The notes: generated by a model from the letters alone, not told the origin. Positions 27,235 to 36,618 are shown, counted from the stretch's first letter. The stretch is DNA of 64,000 bases from an uncultured bacterium (GCA_905214545.1 CAJMMO010000001.1:186001-250000); one strand, 5' to 3'. A program made the numbers and translations.

Positions 27235-28125
27235 TTAAACGATGTCTTGTTCTTTGAAGCGGCCGTAGACGTGCATGACCTGGCTGACCGAAACAAACGC
27301 ATTTTTGTCGTAAGTAAAGATCGTCTGGTTGATGTCGTGCAAATCCGCGTGGTCGATAATCGTGATCAGCACGGTTTTTTCCTCGTGCCCGTAGGCACCT
27401 TCGACGTCGTGGATGATCGTGATGCCGCGGTGCATCTTTTGCTGGATGCCTTCGATGATGTGCTTAGGCTGCGTCGTGACGATCATGACCTCGAGTTTTT
27501 CGTGGCGGTTGTAGATAATGTCGATGACCTGGCCGTTGATGAAGATGTTGAGCGCCGTGTAGAGTGCGCGGATCCAGCCGAAGACAAAGCCCGCGATGAT
27601 CACGATGACCAAGTTGATCGCGATGTTGACCTTGCCAAAAGAGGTCCCGGTATTTTCACGGACGATGATGCCGACGATGTCGAGCCCGCCGGTGGCAACC
27701 CCGCTTCTCAGGCAGATCCCGGTGCCGGCCCCGTTGATGGCGGCCCCGAAGATCGCACACAGCAGCGGGTCGATGTGGCCCAAAGTGAGGTGGGCGGCCG
27801 CAAACCAGTGCATCATGACCGCCCCTAAGACGACGGCGATGATCGTGTAGAAGGTGAATTTCGGCCCGATCTTCAGCCAGCCCAGGATAAAGGGCGGGAT
27901 GTTTAACAGCACATACATCGAGCTCGTCGACAGGGTGAAGGGCAGGAAGCGCTCAGACAGCGTGTTGACGATCTGCGCAAAGCCCGTGATTCCCGAAGAG
28001 TAGATGTGCCCCGGCTGCCAAAACAGGTTCAAAGCCAAGCTGACGGCGACGGCGTAGGCTAAGGCCGCCGACAGTTTAGGCAGGAAGTCATACTTTTGAC
28101 TTAGATCATATAATTTATTGTTCAT
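27235..28125 (-). CDS. YitT-family membrane protein (DUF161/DUF2179)
   Basis: Polytopic membrane protein of 296 residues. The N-terminal part has five or six hydrophobic segments with the family motifs YSSGITGFAQIV and SGVATGGLDIVG. The C-terminal cytoplasmic DUF2179 domain (EVMIVTTQPKHIIEGIQQ to GRFKEQ) resembles a small regulatory ferredoxin-like fold. The physiological role of YitT proteins is not established. The second in-frame ATG (28125) was chosen because AAAGGA lies nine bases before it; the first ATG is too close to that site. Convergent with aspS. Confidence 0.88.
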   Translation of the reverse strand: MNNKLYDLSQKYDFLPKLSAALAYAVAVSLALNLFWQPGHIYSSGITGFAQIVNTLSERFLPFTLSTSSMYVLLNIPPFILGWLKIGPKFTFYTIIAVVLGAVMMHWFAAAHLTLGHIDPLLCAIFGAAINGAGTGICLRSGVATGGLDIVGIIVRENTGTSFGKVNIAINLVIVIIAGFVFGWIRALYTALNIFINGQVIDIIYNRHEKLEVMIVTTQPKHIIEGIQQKMHRGITIIHDVEGAYGHEEKTVLITIIDHADLHDINQTIFTYDKNAFVSVSQVMHVYGRFKEQDIV

Positions 28126-28214
28126 TAGCATGGTCCTTTTTTAAAGCCAATAATTAGGATAGAGCAATAATACCATTAAAGCCGCGGCAATTAAACTTGC
28201 ATCGGGCCCGGCTT

Positions 28215-28244
28215 TTGCTTAGACTTGAAGCTAGTATTTATTAT
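28215..28244 (+). promoter_or_regulatory. Putative promoter of the aminotransferase gene
   Basis: TTGCTT (28215-28220) and TATTAT (28239-28244) with an 18-bp spacer, 25 bp before the start codon. Confidence 0.45.
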
Positions 28245-28268
28245 TAGAAAAAGATGAGAGGGCTTGTT

Positions 28269-29399
28269 ATGCCACGTTTAGCAGAAGATTTATCAGGCAC
28301 GATCAACCACAAGGTTGACGCTTTATTACCATCACCAATCAGAGCTTTTGACGCTGAGATTTCTAAGATTCCCGGCATCATTAAGCTTACTATCGGCGAA
28401 CCAGACTTAAACACGCCGGACCACGTCAAAGAGGCCGCCATTGCCGACATCAAGAAAAACGACAGCCACTACCCGCCAATGAACGGTAAAAAAGAGCTGC
28501 GCGATGCCATCAGTGCTTATTTGAAGCGCACCCGCGGCGTCGACTACGACCCAGACAGCGAGATCGTCGTCACTGTCGGCGCTACCGAAGCCGCCTATTG
28601 TACTTTGACGACCTTGCTGAACACCGGCGACAAGGTTATCTGCCTGACTCCTTTGTGGTCGCCATACTTCAAGTTTATCCAGCTGCCGGGTGCCACCGTC
28701 GTCCAAGCCGACACTGAAAAAGACGGCTTCATGCTGACGCCGGAAAACCTGGAAGAAACCATCAAGCGCGAAGGCAACGGCGTCAAGGCCGTCGTCTTGA
28801 ACTACCCGTCAAACCCGACCGGCCGCGAATACACCGCAGACGAGCTGGAAGCCTTGGCTAAGGTCATCAGAAAATACCACCTTTACGCCATCACCGACGA
28901 AATTTACAGCGAACTTGTTTACGGCGTCGAACACGTCTCCATCGCCAAGTTCATCCCAGAGCGCACCATCATCATCTCCGGGCTTTCCAAGTCGCACGCC
29001 ATGACCGGCTGGCGGCTGGGCTACGTAGCAGGCCCGCAGGGCATCGTCAAGCAGATCAGCAAGCTGCACGGCCTGGTAGTCATGACGGTCACCGACAACG
29101 TCCAGGCCGCCGCTACCGAGGCCTTGAACAACGGTGCTGCCGACGCCATTGCTGCGCGCGACATCTACCAAAAGCGCCGCGACTTGATGGTCGACGGCTT
29201 GACCAAGCTGGGCTTTAAGATGCTGAAGCCGCAAGGCGCGTTCTACATCTTCCCGGAAATTCCGGAAGAATACGGCACCGACGACCTGCAATTCTGCAAG
29301 GACTTGGCTAAAAAGGCCAAGGTCGGCCTGACCCCAGGTTCCGCCTTCGGCAAGGGCGGCGCGGGCCACGTCCGCCTGTCGTATGCGGCTTCGACCTAA
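28269..29399 (+). CDS. PLP-dependent class I aminotransferase (aromatic/aspartate type)
   Basis: Fold-type I transaminase of 376 residues. It carries the conserved LTIGEPDLNTPDHV start of the small domain, the NYPSNPTGREY PLP-pocket block with its Asn, and ITDEIYSELVY. SGLSKSHAMTGWRLGY supplies the Schiff-base lysine and the following Arg. The terminal HVRLSYA contains the alpha-carboxylate Arg. The subfamily resembles lactobacillar aromatic amino acid transaminases (AraT) and PatA-type N-acetyl-diaminopimelate aminotransferase, and I cannot separate these by eye. GAGAGG seven bases upstream favours the ATG at 28269 over an earlier in-frame ATG. Confidence 0.9.
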   Translation: MPRLAEDLSGTINHKVDALLPSPIRAFDAEISKIPGIIKLTIGEPDLNTPDHVKEAAIADIKKNDSHYPPMNGKKELRDAISAYLKRTRGVDYDPDSEIVVTVGATEAAYCTLTTLLNTGDKVICLTPLWSPYFKFIQLPGATVVQADTEKDGFMLTPENLEETIKREGNGVKAVVLNYPSNPTGREYTADELEALAKVIRKYHLYAITDEIYSELVYGVEHVSIAKFIPERTIIISGLSKSHAMTGWRLGYVAGPQGIVKQISKLHGLVVMTVTDNVQAAATEALNNGAADAIAARDIYQKRRDLMVDGLTKLGFKMLKPQGAFYIFPEIPEEYGTDDLQFCKDLAKKAKVGLTPGSAFGKGGAGHVRLSYAAST

Positions 29400-29458
29400 A
29401 ATCTGCAGGAATGTCTGAGACGGATCAAGGCTTTTTTAGGCAAATAAGGCTCAGACTA

Positions 29459-29487
29459 TTGACCGCTTTTTTAGGGTTGGCTATAAT
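29459..29487 (+). promoter_or_regulatory. rpsU promoter
   Basis: TTGACC (29459-29464), 17-bp spacer, TATAAT (29482-29487): near-consensus housekeeping promoter, fitting a ribosomal protein gene. Confidence 0.8.
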
Positions 29488-29542
29488 TGAAGCATAATGC
29501 AGTGGTACTTAAGGTGCCCAGAAATGGAAGGAGGGATCTCAC

Positions 29543-29719
29543 ATGGCTAAGACAATCGTTCGCGAAAACGAGTCTATTGATGATGCTCTTCGTCGTTTCA
29601 AACGTTCCGTTTCTAAGAGTGGTACTTTGCAAGAATACCGCAAACGTGAATTCTACGAAAAACCGAGTGTTCGCCGCAAGTTAAAATCCGAAGCTGCTCG
29701 CAAGCGTAGACATTATTAA
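29543..29719 (+). CDS. rpsU: 30S ribosomal protein S21
   Basis: 58-residue basic protein of the small subunit, starting MAKTIVRENESIDDALRRF and ending KLKSEAARKRRHY, as in firmicute S21. GGAGGG lies nine bases before the ATG. It has a near-consensus promoter and its own terminator, and codons (CGT, GAA, GCT) are those of highly expressed genes. phoH follows after the terminator, a conserved neighbour. Confidence 0.97.
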   Translation: MAKTIVRENESIDDALRRFKRSVSKSGTLQEYRKREFYEKPSVRRKLKSEAARKRRHY

Positions 29720-29724
29720 TACTT

Positions 29725-29764
29725 GAAAAGCTTCGCTGGAACAGTTCCGGCGGGGCTTTTTTTA
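29725..29764 (+). terminator. Terminator after rpsU
   Basis: Long stem AAAAGCTTCGCTGGAA with TTCCGGCGGGGCTTTT (G-U pairs allowed), loop CAG, then T-run. Confidence 0.88.
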
Positions 29765-29803
29765 TCCAAAGAAAACGTGCTCATAATACGGAGGTTTTAA
29801 TTA

Positions 29804-30766
29804 GTGGTCGAAGTTTTAAAAAGGACTTTTACGCCACAAAAGCCAGAAACGATCATGAATCTGGTCGGCGTCAACGACAATAACCTGCACCTGCTGGAAG
29901 ACCAATACGACCTGCAGGCGGTAGATACCGGCAGCGGCATTGAGCTGACCGGCACCGACTTAGTGCAGATCAAGAAAGCGATTGACGTGCTGCATGCCTT
30001 GGCACGAGTCGTCGAAAGCGGCGTGGGCATCCAAGGCACGGACGTGGTTTCCGCCATGAAAATGGAGGAAAAGGGCACCCTGGGCTTTTTCGGCGACCTG
30101 TACAACCAGGTGCTGATCCACGATGCCAAGGGCCGGCCCGTGCGTGTCAAAAACATGGGGCAAAAGCGCTACATTGACGCGATCAAGAAGTCCGATGTCG
30201 TCTTCGGCATCGGGCCTGCCGGGACCGGTAAGACCTTCTTAGCGGTGGTCATGGCTGTTTCCGCCTTTAAAAAAGGCGAGGTGTCCCGGATCATCCTGAC
30301 GCGGCCAGCGGTAGAAGCGGGCGAGTCTTTAGGCTTCCTGCCGGGCGATTTGAAAGAAAAAATCGATCCTTACCTGCGGCCGATCTACGATTCGTTGTAC
30401 GCAATCTTAGGAACTGACTCAACCAACCGGCTGATGGAGCGCGGCTTAATTGAGGTCGCGCCTTTGGCCTACATGCGGGGCCGGACCCTGGACGATGCTT
30501 TTGTGATTCTAGACGAGGCACAAAACACAACCCAGGCCCAAATGAAGATGTTCCTGACCCGCTTGGGTTTTGATTCTAAGATGGTCGTCAACGGCGACAT
30601 CACTCAGGTTGACCTGCCGGGCCACGCCAAAAGCGGCCTGATCCAGGCACAAGACATCCTGCAAGATATTGACCAGATCAAGTTTATCAACTTCAGCTCC
30701 AGCGACGTGGTACGCCACCCAGTGGTTGCCAAGATCGTACGTGCTTATGAAAAGAAGGGCCTGTAA
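29804..30766 (+). CDS. phoH: PhoH-family ATPase
   Basis: Cytoplasmic P-loop ATPase linked to RNA metabolism; the precise role is not settled. The 320 residues begin at GTG with CGGAGG about ten bases upstream. An N-terminal KH-like segment precedes the ATPase core, with Walker A GPAGTGKTFLA near 131-141, RPAVEAGESLGFLPGD, and Walker B VILDEAQNTTQAQMKMFLTR. NGDITQVDLP is a family signature. The stop overlaps the ybeY start (TAATG), forming the conserved phoH-ybeY pair. Confidence 0.95.
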   Translation: MVEVLKRTFTPQKPETIMNLVGVNDNNLHLLEDQYDLQAVDTGSGIELTGTDLVQIKKAIDVLHALARVVESGVGIQGTDVVSAMKMEEKGTLGFFGDLYNQVLIHDAKGRPVRVKNMGQKRYIDAIKKSDVVFGIGPAGTGKTFLAVVMAVSAFKKGEVSRIILTRPAVEAGESLGFLPGDLKEKIDPYLRPIYDSLYAILGTDSTNRLMERGLIEVAPLAYMRGRTLDDAFVILDEAQNTTQAQMKMFLTRLGFDSKMVVNGDITQVDLPGHAKSGLIQAQDILQDIDQIKFINFSSSDVVRHPVVAKIVRAYEKKGL

Positions 30767-31284
30767 TGTCTGAACTGAATATTGCTTTTAACGATGAAAC
30801 CGATTTTTTAAAAAATGCCGACCGCGATTGGGAAGCTTGGATTAAAAAACTGCTCCTGCTGGCCAAGGCTAAGATCGGCAAGACCAATTCGTTAGAGATG
30901 AGCATCAATTTCGTGACGAGCGACAAGATTCACGAAATCAATAAAAAATACCGCGGCAAGGACCGGGCGACCGACGTCATTTCTTTTGCCATTGAAGACG
31001 GCGACGACGGCCTGGACCTCAGCGCTTTTGAGCAAGATCCCGACTTTGTCGAAGACATCGGTGACCTCTTCATCTGCCCGGAAGTGGTGACGGCCCACGC
31101 CAAGGAGTACGAAACCGGCTTTGACCGGGAATTCGGCTACACCTGCGTGCACGGCTTTTTGCACTTGAACGGCTACGACCACATCAAGCCGGAAGAAGCA
31201 AAAGTCATGTTCGGCATCCAGGGCGAAGTGCTGGCTGAGTACGGCCTGCCGCTGCACCACCGTAAGATTAGCGAGGAAAAATAA
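30766..31284 (+). CDS. ybeY: Endoribonuclease YbeY
   Basis: Zinc-dependent RNase involved in 16S rRNA 3'-end maturation and 70S quality control. The 172 residues contain the metal-binding motif HGFLHLNGYDH (three His) and the preceding RATDVISFAIE and GDLFICPE blocks. Translationally coupled to phoH by a one-base overlap; cdd starts directly after the stop. Confidence 0.96.
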   Translation: MSELNIAFNDETDFLKNADRDWEAWIKKLLLLAKAKIGKTNSLEMSINFVTSDKIHEINKKYRGKDRATDVISFAIEDGDDGLDLSAFEQDPDFVEDIGDLFICPEVVTAHAKEYETGFDREFGYTCVHGFLHLNGYDHIKPEEAKVMFGIQGEVLAEYGLPLHHRKISEEK

Positions 31285-31716
31285 ATGTTAAATTTAAATA
31301 CAGAAGAGAAAAAACTTTACCAAGCAGTGCGCGAGCACATGGCCAACGCCTATGTGCCTTATTCGCACTTTAAAGTCGGCGCCGGCCTTTTAACCGAAAG
31401 CGGCAAGATGGTGTTAGGGGTCAACATTGAAAACTCCTCCTACCCATGCGGCCTGTGTGCTGAGCGCGTCGCTCTGTTTTCATACGCCAACCAAGGGCTT
31501 TTAAACGATCCGATCAAGGTCTTCATGGTTTCCGGCAACACTCCGGGCCCGATTTCGCCATGCGGCGCTTGCCGGCAAGTGATGACCGAATTCATGGACA
31601 AGGACTGCCGGATCATTTTGACCAACAAGGGCGCTGATTTGAAGGAAACTACTTTGAACGGCATTCTGCCTTACTACTTCACGGAACAAGATCTGGAAAA
31701 TGGACAAAACAAATAA
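31285..31716 (+). CDS. cdd: Cytidine deaminase
   Basis: Tetrameric zinc enzyme deaminating cytidine and deoxycytidine. The 143 residues have the active site PCGLCAERVAL (Cys ligand, catalytic Glu) and the second ligand pair in PCGACRQVMTEF. The ATG abuts the ybeY stop and the 3' end overlaps era by 17 bp, so it lies within the ybeY-cdd-era operon. The diacylglycerol kinase gene often found here in firmicutes is absent. Confidence 0.96.
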   Translation: MLNLNTEEKKLYQAVREHMANAYVPYSHFKVGAGLLTESGKMVLGVNIENSSYPCGLCAERVALFSYANQGLLNDPIKVFMVSGNTPGPISPCGACRQVMTEFMDKDCRIILTNKGADLKETTLNGILPYYFTEQDLENGQNK

Positions 31717-32608
31717 CTTTAAATCAGGCTTTGTCGCACTGCTGGGCAAGCCCAACGTCGGCAAGTCAACGCTTTTAAACTACTTGGTCGGGCAAAAGGT
31801 GGCCATCATGTCGCCCAAGGCCCAGACGACCAGAAACAAGATCTCGGGCATTTACACTTCCGATGAGATGCAGGTGGTCTTCGTCGACACGCCGGGCATC
31901 CACAAACCCGAAAACAAGCTCGACAACTACATGGATGAGGCCAGTTTTTCTGCCTTAAACGACATCGACTGCGTCTTGTTCATGGTGGAGCCGGCCAAAG
32001 CGCAGGCCGAAGACAAGTACATCATTGAAAAGCTTGCCAAGTGCAAAGCACCAGTCTTTTTGGTCATTAATAAAATCGACCAGGTGCACCCGGACAGCTT
32101 GCTGCCGATCATCGCGTCCTACCAAAAGCTCGGCAAGTTTGCCGAAACGATTCCGCTGTCGGCTAAGCAGGGCATCAATGTCAACGACCTGCTGAAGACG
32201 CTGGCCGCCTACTTGCCGAACGGGCCGCAATACTACGACCCCGACCAGGTCACCGACCGGCCGGAATACTTCATCGTCGCAGAACTCGTCCGCGAACAGA
32301 TCCTGCGGCTGACCCAGCAAGAGGTGCCGCACGCTACGGCGGTCGCCGTCGACGACATGAGCCGCTTTGAAGGCGGCAAGCGCCAGGTCGAAGCCACGAT
32401 CTACGTCGAAAAGTCCGGCCAAAAGGGTATCATCATCGGTCGGCGCGGCCAAAAGCTGAAGGAAATCGGCATCGCTGCGCGCCGGGAGATCGAAAACCTG
32501 CTGGGCGAAAAGGTCAACCTGCGCTTATGGGTCAAGGTCCAAAAGAACTGGCGCTCAGACCCGATCTTCCTGCGCCGGATCGGCTATGACCGCAAGGACT
32601 TGAGCTGA
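31700..32608 (+). CDS. era: GTPase Era
   Basis: Essential GTPase for 30S assembly that binds the 16S rRNA 3' end. The 302 residues have G1 GKPNVGKSTLLN, switch region SPKAQTTRN, G3 DTPGIHKPENKL and G4 NKID. The C-terminal KH domain includes GQKGIIIGRRGQKLKEIG. It starts inside cdd, and its stop overlaps the recO start. Position downstream of ybeY is the classical arrangement. Confidence 0.97.
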   Translation: MDKTNNFKSGFVALLGKPNVGKSTLLNYLVGQKVAIMSPKAQTTRNKISGIYTSDEMQVVFVDTPGIHKPENKLDNYMDEASFSALNDIDCVLFMVEPAKAQAEDKYIIEKLAKCKAPVFLVINKIDQVHPDSLLPIIASYQKLGKFAETIPLSAKQGINVNDLLKTLAAYLPNGPQYYDPDQVTDRPEYFIVAELVREQILRLTQQEVPHATAVAVDDMSRFEGGKRQVEATIYVEKSGQKGIIIGRRGQKLKEIGIAARREIENLLGEKVNLRLWVKVQKNWRSDPIFLRRIGYDRKDLS

Positions 32609-33369
32609 TGGCTAAGCAGCTGACTGAAGTCCAGGGCCTGATCTACCACCGCCAGCGCTACCGCGAAGCCGACGTCTTGGCGGCGATGGTCACTAAAGAA
32701 TTAGGCTTTATCACCGTGCTGGTGCGCGGCGGCCTCAGGGCCAAGTCGAAGCTGGCCAGTGCGACGGTCAATTTTTCAAAAGGCAGCTACGTCGTCTTGC
32801 AAAACGGCAAGGGTTTGGCGGCGCTGCGCACTGTAAAAAGAGCAGAGCAAATCCCTGCTCTTTTTTCTGACCTGACGAAAAATGCCTACGCTTCTTACTG
32901 CCTGGACTTGACCCGGCATGCTTTTTTAGAGTATGAGCCGCTGGGGCGCTACTACCCGCTGCTCATGACGGTCTTAGATCAGATTGCTCAGGCTAGCGAG
33001 GCCAACTGCGAGATCTGGACCCAGCTGCTGGAGCTGCGGCTGCTGGCCGCCTACGGGGTTGCGCCGAACTTTCAAAGCTGCGTCGTCGGCGGCGAAACGC
33101 GCGGGGTATTTGATTATTCGATCAGCGCCGGCGGGGTCGTCTGCAGCAAGCACTGGGCGCAAGTTACCAGCCGCCTGCACCTGCAGCCGCAAACCGTGGC
33201 GCTCATGCGGACTTTGGCCTTGGTGCCGCTGGCAAAGCTGGGCAAGATTTCCGTGTCGCAGCAGCTAGCTTCCGCCAGCCGGCAGGCGGTCGACCGCATC
33301 TACGCGCGCACCGTCGACTTGAACTTGGCCAGCAAGCGCTTCTTAGACGAGCTCCGGCTTTTAAACTAG
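32608..33369 (+). CDS. recO: DNA repair protein RecO
   Basis: RecF-pathway mediator that anneals DNA and loads RecA together with RecR. The 253 residues have an N-terminal OB fold (VQGLIYHRQRYREADVLAAM, then FITVLVRGGLRAKSK) and a helical C-terminal domain. The zinc-finger region is partial: a CVVGG segment and a later VVCSKHW give only two obvious cysteines, so metal binding may be lost. ATG overlaps the era stop (TGATG). Confidence 0.92.
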   Translation: MAKQLTEVQGLIYHRQRYREADVLAAMVTKELGFITVLVRGGLRAKSKLASATVNFSKGSYVVLQNGKGLAALRTVKRAEQIPALFSDLTKNAYASYCLDLTRHAFLEYEPLGRYYPLLMTVLDQIAQASEANCEIWTQLLELRLLAAYGVAPNFQSCVVGGETRGVFDYSISAGGVVCSKHWAQVTSRLHLQPQTVALMRTLALVPLAKLGKISVSQQLASASRQAVDRIYARTVDLNLASKRFLDELRLLN

Positions 33370-33389
33370 TTTAAAAAGGCTTTTTATGG

Positions 33390-33592
33390 TAAAATTCCAC
33401 TGTATTTGGCAATAATGAGGAAAAGAAAAAGTCCAGCAACAGCGAGTGCCGACCGGTGAAAGGGCACCTGGGAAAAGGCCCCTCTAGCCAACATTTTAAT
33501 TAAGAGCAGCCATTTTTTTGACTGAACTAGGGTGGAACCGCGATTCTTAAAATCGTCCCTATGCAATTTATTTTTTGCATAGGCTTTTTTTA
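33390..33592 (+). promoter_or_regulatory. Glycine T-box riboswitch of glyQS with its promoter
   Basis: An extended -10 TGGTAAAAT (33387-33395) starts the leader. The distal stem encloses a GGTG motif. The specifier loop reads GAAAAGGC with GGC (Gly) at 33477-33479. The T-box is AGGGTGGAACCGCG (about 33529-33542); its UGGA complements the U discriminator of tRNA-Gly. The terminator stem CCTATGCAA (33558-33566) pairs with TTGCATAGG (33575-33583), followed by a T-run. Specifier, T-box and downstream genes all agree. Confidence 0.93.
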
Positions 33593-33619
33593 TGGCCTTG
33601 CAAATTGGGAGGAAAAAAG

Positions 33620-34522
33620 ATGACAGATAAGTTGAATATTCAGGACATGATCTTCAAACTGGAGCAGTTCTGGGCATCCAAGGGCTGCATGATCATGCCG
33701 TCCTACGACGTTGAAAAGGGTGCCGGCACGATGAGTCCTTACACCTTTTTGCGCGCAGTAGGCCCTGAGCCATGGGCTGCCTGCTATTTGGAACCTTCAC
33801 GCCGGCCAGCCGACGGCCGTTACGGCGAAAACCCGAACCGTCTGTTCCAGCACCACCAGTTCCAAGTAGTTATCAAGCCTGCACCGCTTGACATTCAGCA
33901 ATACTACTTAGACAGCTTGAAAGTTTTAGGCATCGAGCCTTTGGAACACGACATCCGCTTTGTCGAAGACAACTGGGCCAACCCGTCAATGGGCTGTGCC
34001 GGTGTTGGTTGGGAAGTTTGGCTCGACGGCATGGAAGTTTCGCAGTTTACTTACTTCCAAGTAGTCGGCGAACTCGAAGTTAAGCCGGTCATGAGCGAAA
34101 TTACCTACGGGATGGAACGGCTTGCTTCCTACATCCAAGACGTCAACTCAGTCTTTGACCTGGAATGGGGCCACGGCGTGCTCTACCGCGACATCTTCAA
34201 AGAGCCTGAATACGAGCACTCCAAGTACGCCTTTGAAGAAAGCAACCAAGAACAATTGCTCAAGTTCTTCGACATTTACGAAAAGACAGCCAAGCGCCTG
34301 CTTTCACAAAACCTGGTCCACCCAGCTTACGACTACATCTTGAAGTGCAGCCACACCTTCAACTTGCTGGATGCCCGCGGCGCTGTGTCAGTAACTGAGC
34401 GTGCCGGCTACCTAGCCCGCATCAGAGCACTGGCTCACGAAGTTGCCCAAAGTTTTGTCCAAGAGCGCGAAAAGCGGGGATTCCCACTTTTAAAGCATGC
34501 TGAAAAGAAGACGGAGGCCTAA
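33620..34522 (+). CDS. glyQ: Glycyl-tRNA synthetase alpha subunit
   Basis: Catalytic subunit of the bacterial (alphabeta)2 GlyRS. The 300 residues begin MTDKLNIQDMIFKLEQFW and contain the class II motifs in FLRAVGPEPW, YLEPSRRPADGRYGENPNR and the GWEVWLDGMEVSQFTYFQ block. GGGAGG seven bases upstream selects the ATG at 33620; the frame extends further upstream only through the T-box terminator. glyS follows after one base. Confidence 0.97.
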   Translation: MTDKLNIQDMIFKLEQFWASKGCMIMPSYDVEKGAGTMSPYTFLRAVGPEPWAACYLEPSRRPADGRYGENPNRLFQHHQFQVVIKPAPLDIQQYYLDSLKVLGIEPLEHDIRFVEDNWANPSMGCAGVGWEVWLDGMEVSQFTYFQVVGELEVKPVMSEITYGMERLASYIQDVNSVFDLEWGHGVLYRDIFKEPEYEHSKYAFEESNQEQLLKFFDIYEKTAKRLLSQNLVHPAYDYILKCSHTFNLLDARGAVSVTERAGYLARIRALAHEVAQSFVQEREKRGFPLLKHAEKKTEA

Positions 34523-34523
34523 C

Positions 34524-36596
34524 ATGACACAAGATTACTTATTTGAAATTGGCGTTGAAGAAATGCCGGCTCACGTCGTTGACCGCAGCGTTGCTCAACT
34601 GGCCAGCAAGACCAAGAAGTTTTTAAAGGAAAACAAGCTGTCCTTTGACTCAATCAAGACATACTCAACTCCGCGCCGCCTGACCATTTTGGTCAAGGAC
34701 CTGGCAGAAAAGCAGGCCGACGTAGACGAAGTCAAGAAGGGCCCTGCCAAAAAGATCGCGCAAGATGCCGACGGCAACTGGACTAAGGCTGCCCAAGGCT
34801 TTGCCCGCGGCCAAGGCATGAGCGTCGACGACATCTACTTCCAAGACCTGAAGGGCACCGAATACGCCTACGTTCACGTTAAAAAGGAAGGCAAGTCTGC
34901 CAAGGACATCCTGTTAGGCATGGACCAGATCATCAAGGACCTGACTTTCCCAACCAAGATTCGCTGGCACACTTATAACCTGGAATTCATCCGGCCGATC
35001 CACTGGCTGGTTTCCCTGCTGGGCAGCGAAGTTGTTCCGGTTAAGATCTTAGACATCACCGCCGGCCGCAAGACCATGGGCCACCGCTTCTTAGGCGACA
35101 GCGTGGTGCTGGCTAACGCCGACGACTACGAAAGCGCCTTGAAGCGCCAATTCGTCATCGTGGACGCCGACGAGCGCAAGGCCTTGATCAAAAAGCAGAT
35201 CATGGACCTGGTCAAAAAGAACAACTGGCAGGTCAAGCTTGATCCAAGCCTTTTGGAAGAGGTCAACAACCTGGTCGAATACCCGACTGTTTTTTCCGGC
35301 AGCTTCGACGAAAAATACCTGAACATGCCACCGGAAGTTTTAATCACTTCCATGAAGGACAACCAGCGCTACTTCGAGGTCTACAACCAAGAAGGCGAGC
35401 TGATCAACCACTTCATCGCGGTTAGAAACGGCAACAGCAAGTACCTTGAAAACGTCATCCGGGGCAACGAAAAAGTTTTAGTTGCCCGTTTGGACGACGC
35501 GCAATTCTTCTTCGACGAAGACAAGAAGTACCCGTTGCAGCACTTTGTTGAACGCTTAAAGGACGTTTCCTTCCACGACAAGATCGGTTCGATGTCAGAA
35601 AAGATGCTGCGCACCAAGCTGATCGGTGAAAAGCTGGCTGCGCAATTCGGCCTGACTGACGCCGAAAGCAAGGACTTCGCCCGGGCAGCCGACATCTACA
35701 AGTTCGACCTGGTCACTGACATGGTCGGCGAATTTGCCGAACTGCAGGGTGTCATGGGGATGCACTACGCCCAACTGGCCGGCGAAGACGAAAACGTCTG
35801 CGTTGCCATTAAAGAGCACTACATGCCAACCAGTGCCGAAGGCGACCTGCCGCAAAACAAGGTCGGCGCACTGTTGTCAATTTCCGATAAGCTGGACACC
35901 ATCATCAGCTTCTTTGGTGCTAAGATGATCCCAAGCTCATCAAACGACCCCTACGCTCTGCGCCGGTCAGCTTACGGGATTGTCCGCATTCTGTTAGACC
36001 AAGACTGGTCCTTGGACTTCAAGCAGGAATTGCTTGAACTGATCGCAGCCGTAGCCGGCAAGACGCCAGCCAGCCTGCCGAAGGACGACAAGGACATCCA
36101 AGAGATCGCCTCGTTTATCCGCGACCGTGTCAAGCAGTACCTGCAAGCCCACGACTACCAATACGACGTCATCGACGCTGTCTTGGCTTCCAGCCAGCAG
36201 GACCCAATCCAAATGCTGGCAGCCGCTAAGACTCTGCAGACGCACCACGACAGCTCAGACTTCAAGCCGGTTGTCGAAAGTCTGACCAGAATCAGCAACA
36301 TCTTGGCCAAGGGCAAAAAGCAGGCTGCTGCTGAAGTCGACGACAGTCTGTTCAGCGACACGACCGAAAAAGAACTCTACCTGGCCAGCCAAAAACTGGC
36401 CGAGCTGGACAACAGTGACATGAGCGGCTTGTACGCAGGCTTTGTTCAGCTGCAGCCGGTCATTGACGCTTACTTCAACGCCAACATGATCATGGACAAG
36501 GACGAAAAAGTCCGCGCCAACCGTTTGGCTCAATTGACCATGATCAACAAGCTGGCAGAGCGGATGGGCGACTTGAGCAAGCTGGTCATTAAGTAA
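34524..36596 (+). CDS. glyS: Glycyl-tRNA synthetase beta subunit
   Basis: tRNA-binding subunit of bacterial GlyRS, 690 residues, starting MTQDYLFEIGVEEMPAHVV. Recognisable blocks are STPRRLTILVKDL, the HRFLGDS segment, VEYPTVFSGSFDEKYL, and the HD-like region containing FKFDLVTDMVGEFAELQGVMG. The C-terminal DALR-type anticodon-binding part ends with AERMGDLSKLV. GGAGG precedes the ATG, which nearly abuts the glyQ stop. Shares the T-box with glyQ. Confidence 0.97.
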   Translation: MTQDYLFEIGVEEMPAHVVDRSVAQLASKTKKFLKENKLSFDSIKTYSTPRRLTILVKDLAEKQADVDEVKKGPAKKIAQDADGNWTKAAQGFARGQGMSVDDIYFQDLKGTEYAYVHVKKEGKSAKDILLGMDQIIKDLTFPTKIRWHTYNLEFIRPIHWLVSLLGSEVVPVKILDITAGRKTMGHRFLGDSVVLANADDYESALKRQFVIVDADERKALIKKQIMDLVKKNNWQVKLDPSLLEEVNNLVEYPTVFSGSFDEKYLNMPPEVLITSMKDNQRYFEVYNQEGELINHFIAVRNGNSKYLENVIRGNEKVLVARLDDAQFFFDEDKKYPLQHFVERLKDVSFHDKIGSMSEKMLRTKLIGEKLAAQFGLTDAESKDFARAADIYKFDLVTDMVGEFAELQGVMGMHYAQLAGEDENVCVAIKEHYMPTSAEGDLPQNKVGALLSISDKLDTIISFFGAKMIPSSSNDPYALRRSAYGIVRILLDQDWSLDFKQELLELIAAVAGKTPASLPKDDKDIQEIASFIRDRVKQYLQAHDYQYDVIDAVLASSQQDPIQMLAAAKTLQTHHDSSDFKPVVESLTRISNILAKGKKQAAAEVDDSLFSDTTEKELYLASQKLAELDNSDMSGLYAGFVQLQPVIDAYFNANMIMDKDEKVRANRLAQLTMINKLAERMGDLSKLVIK

Positions 36597-36618
36597 ATAA
36601 AGAAAGGCAGTGAAGCAC

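Noticed and set aside
32608..33369. recO as a pseudogene because the zinc finger is incomplete
   Set aside because: The frame is full length and in a coupled operon; loss of zinc ligands occurs in intact RecO proteins.
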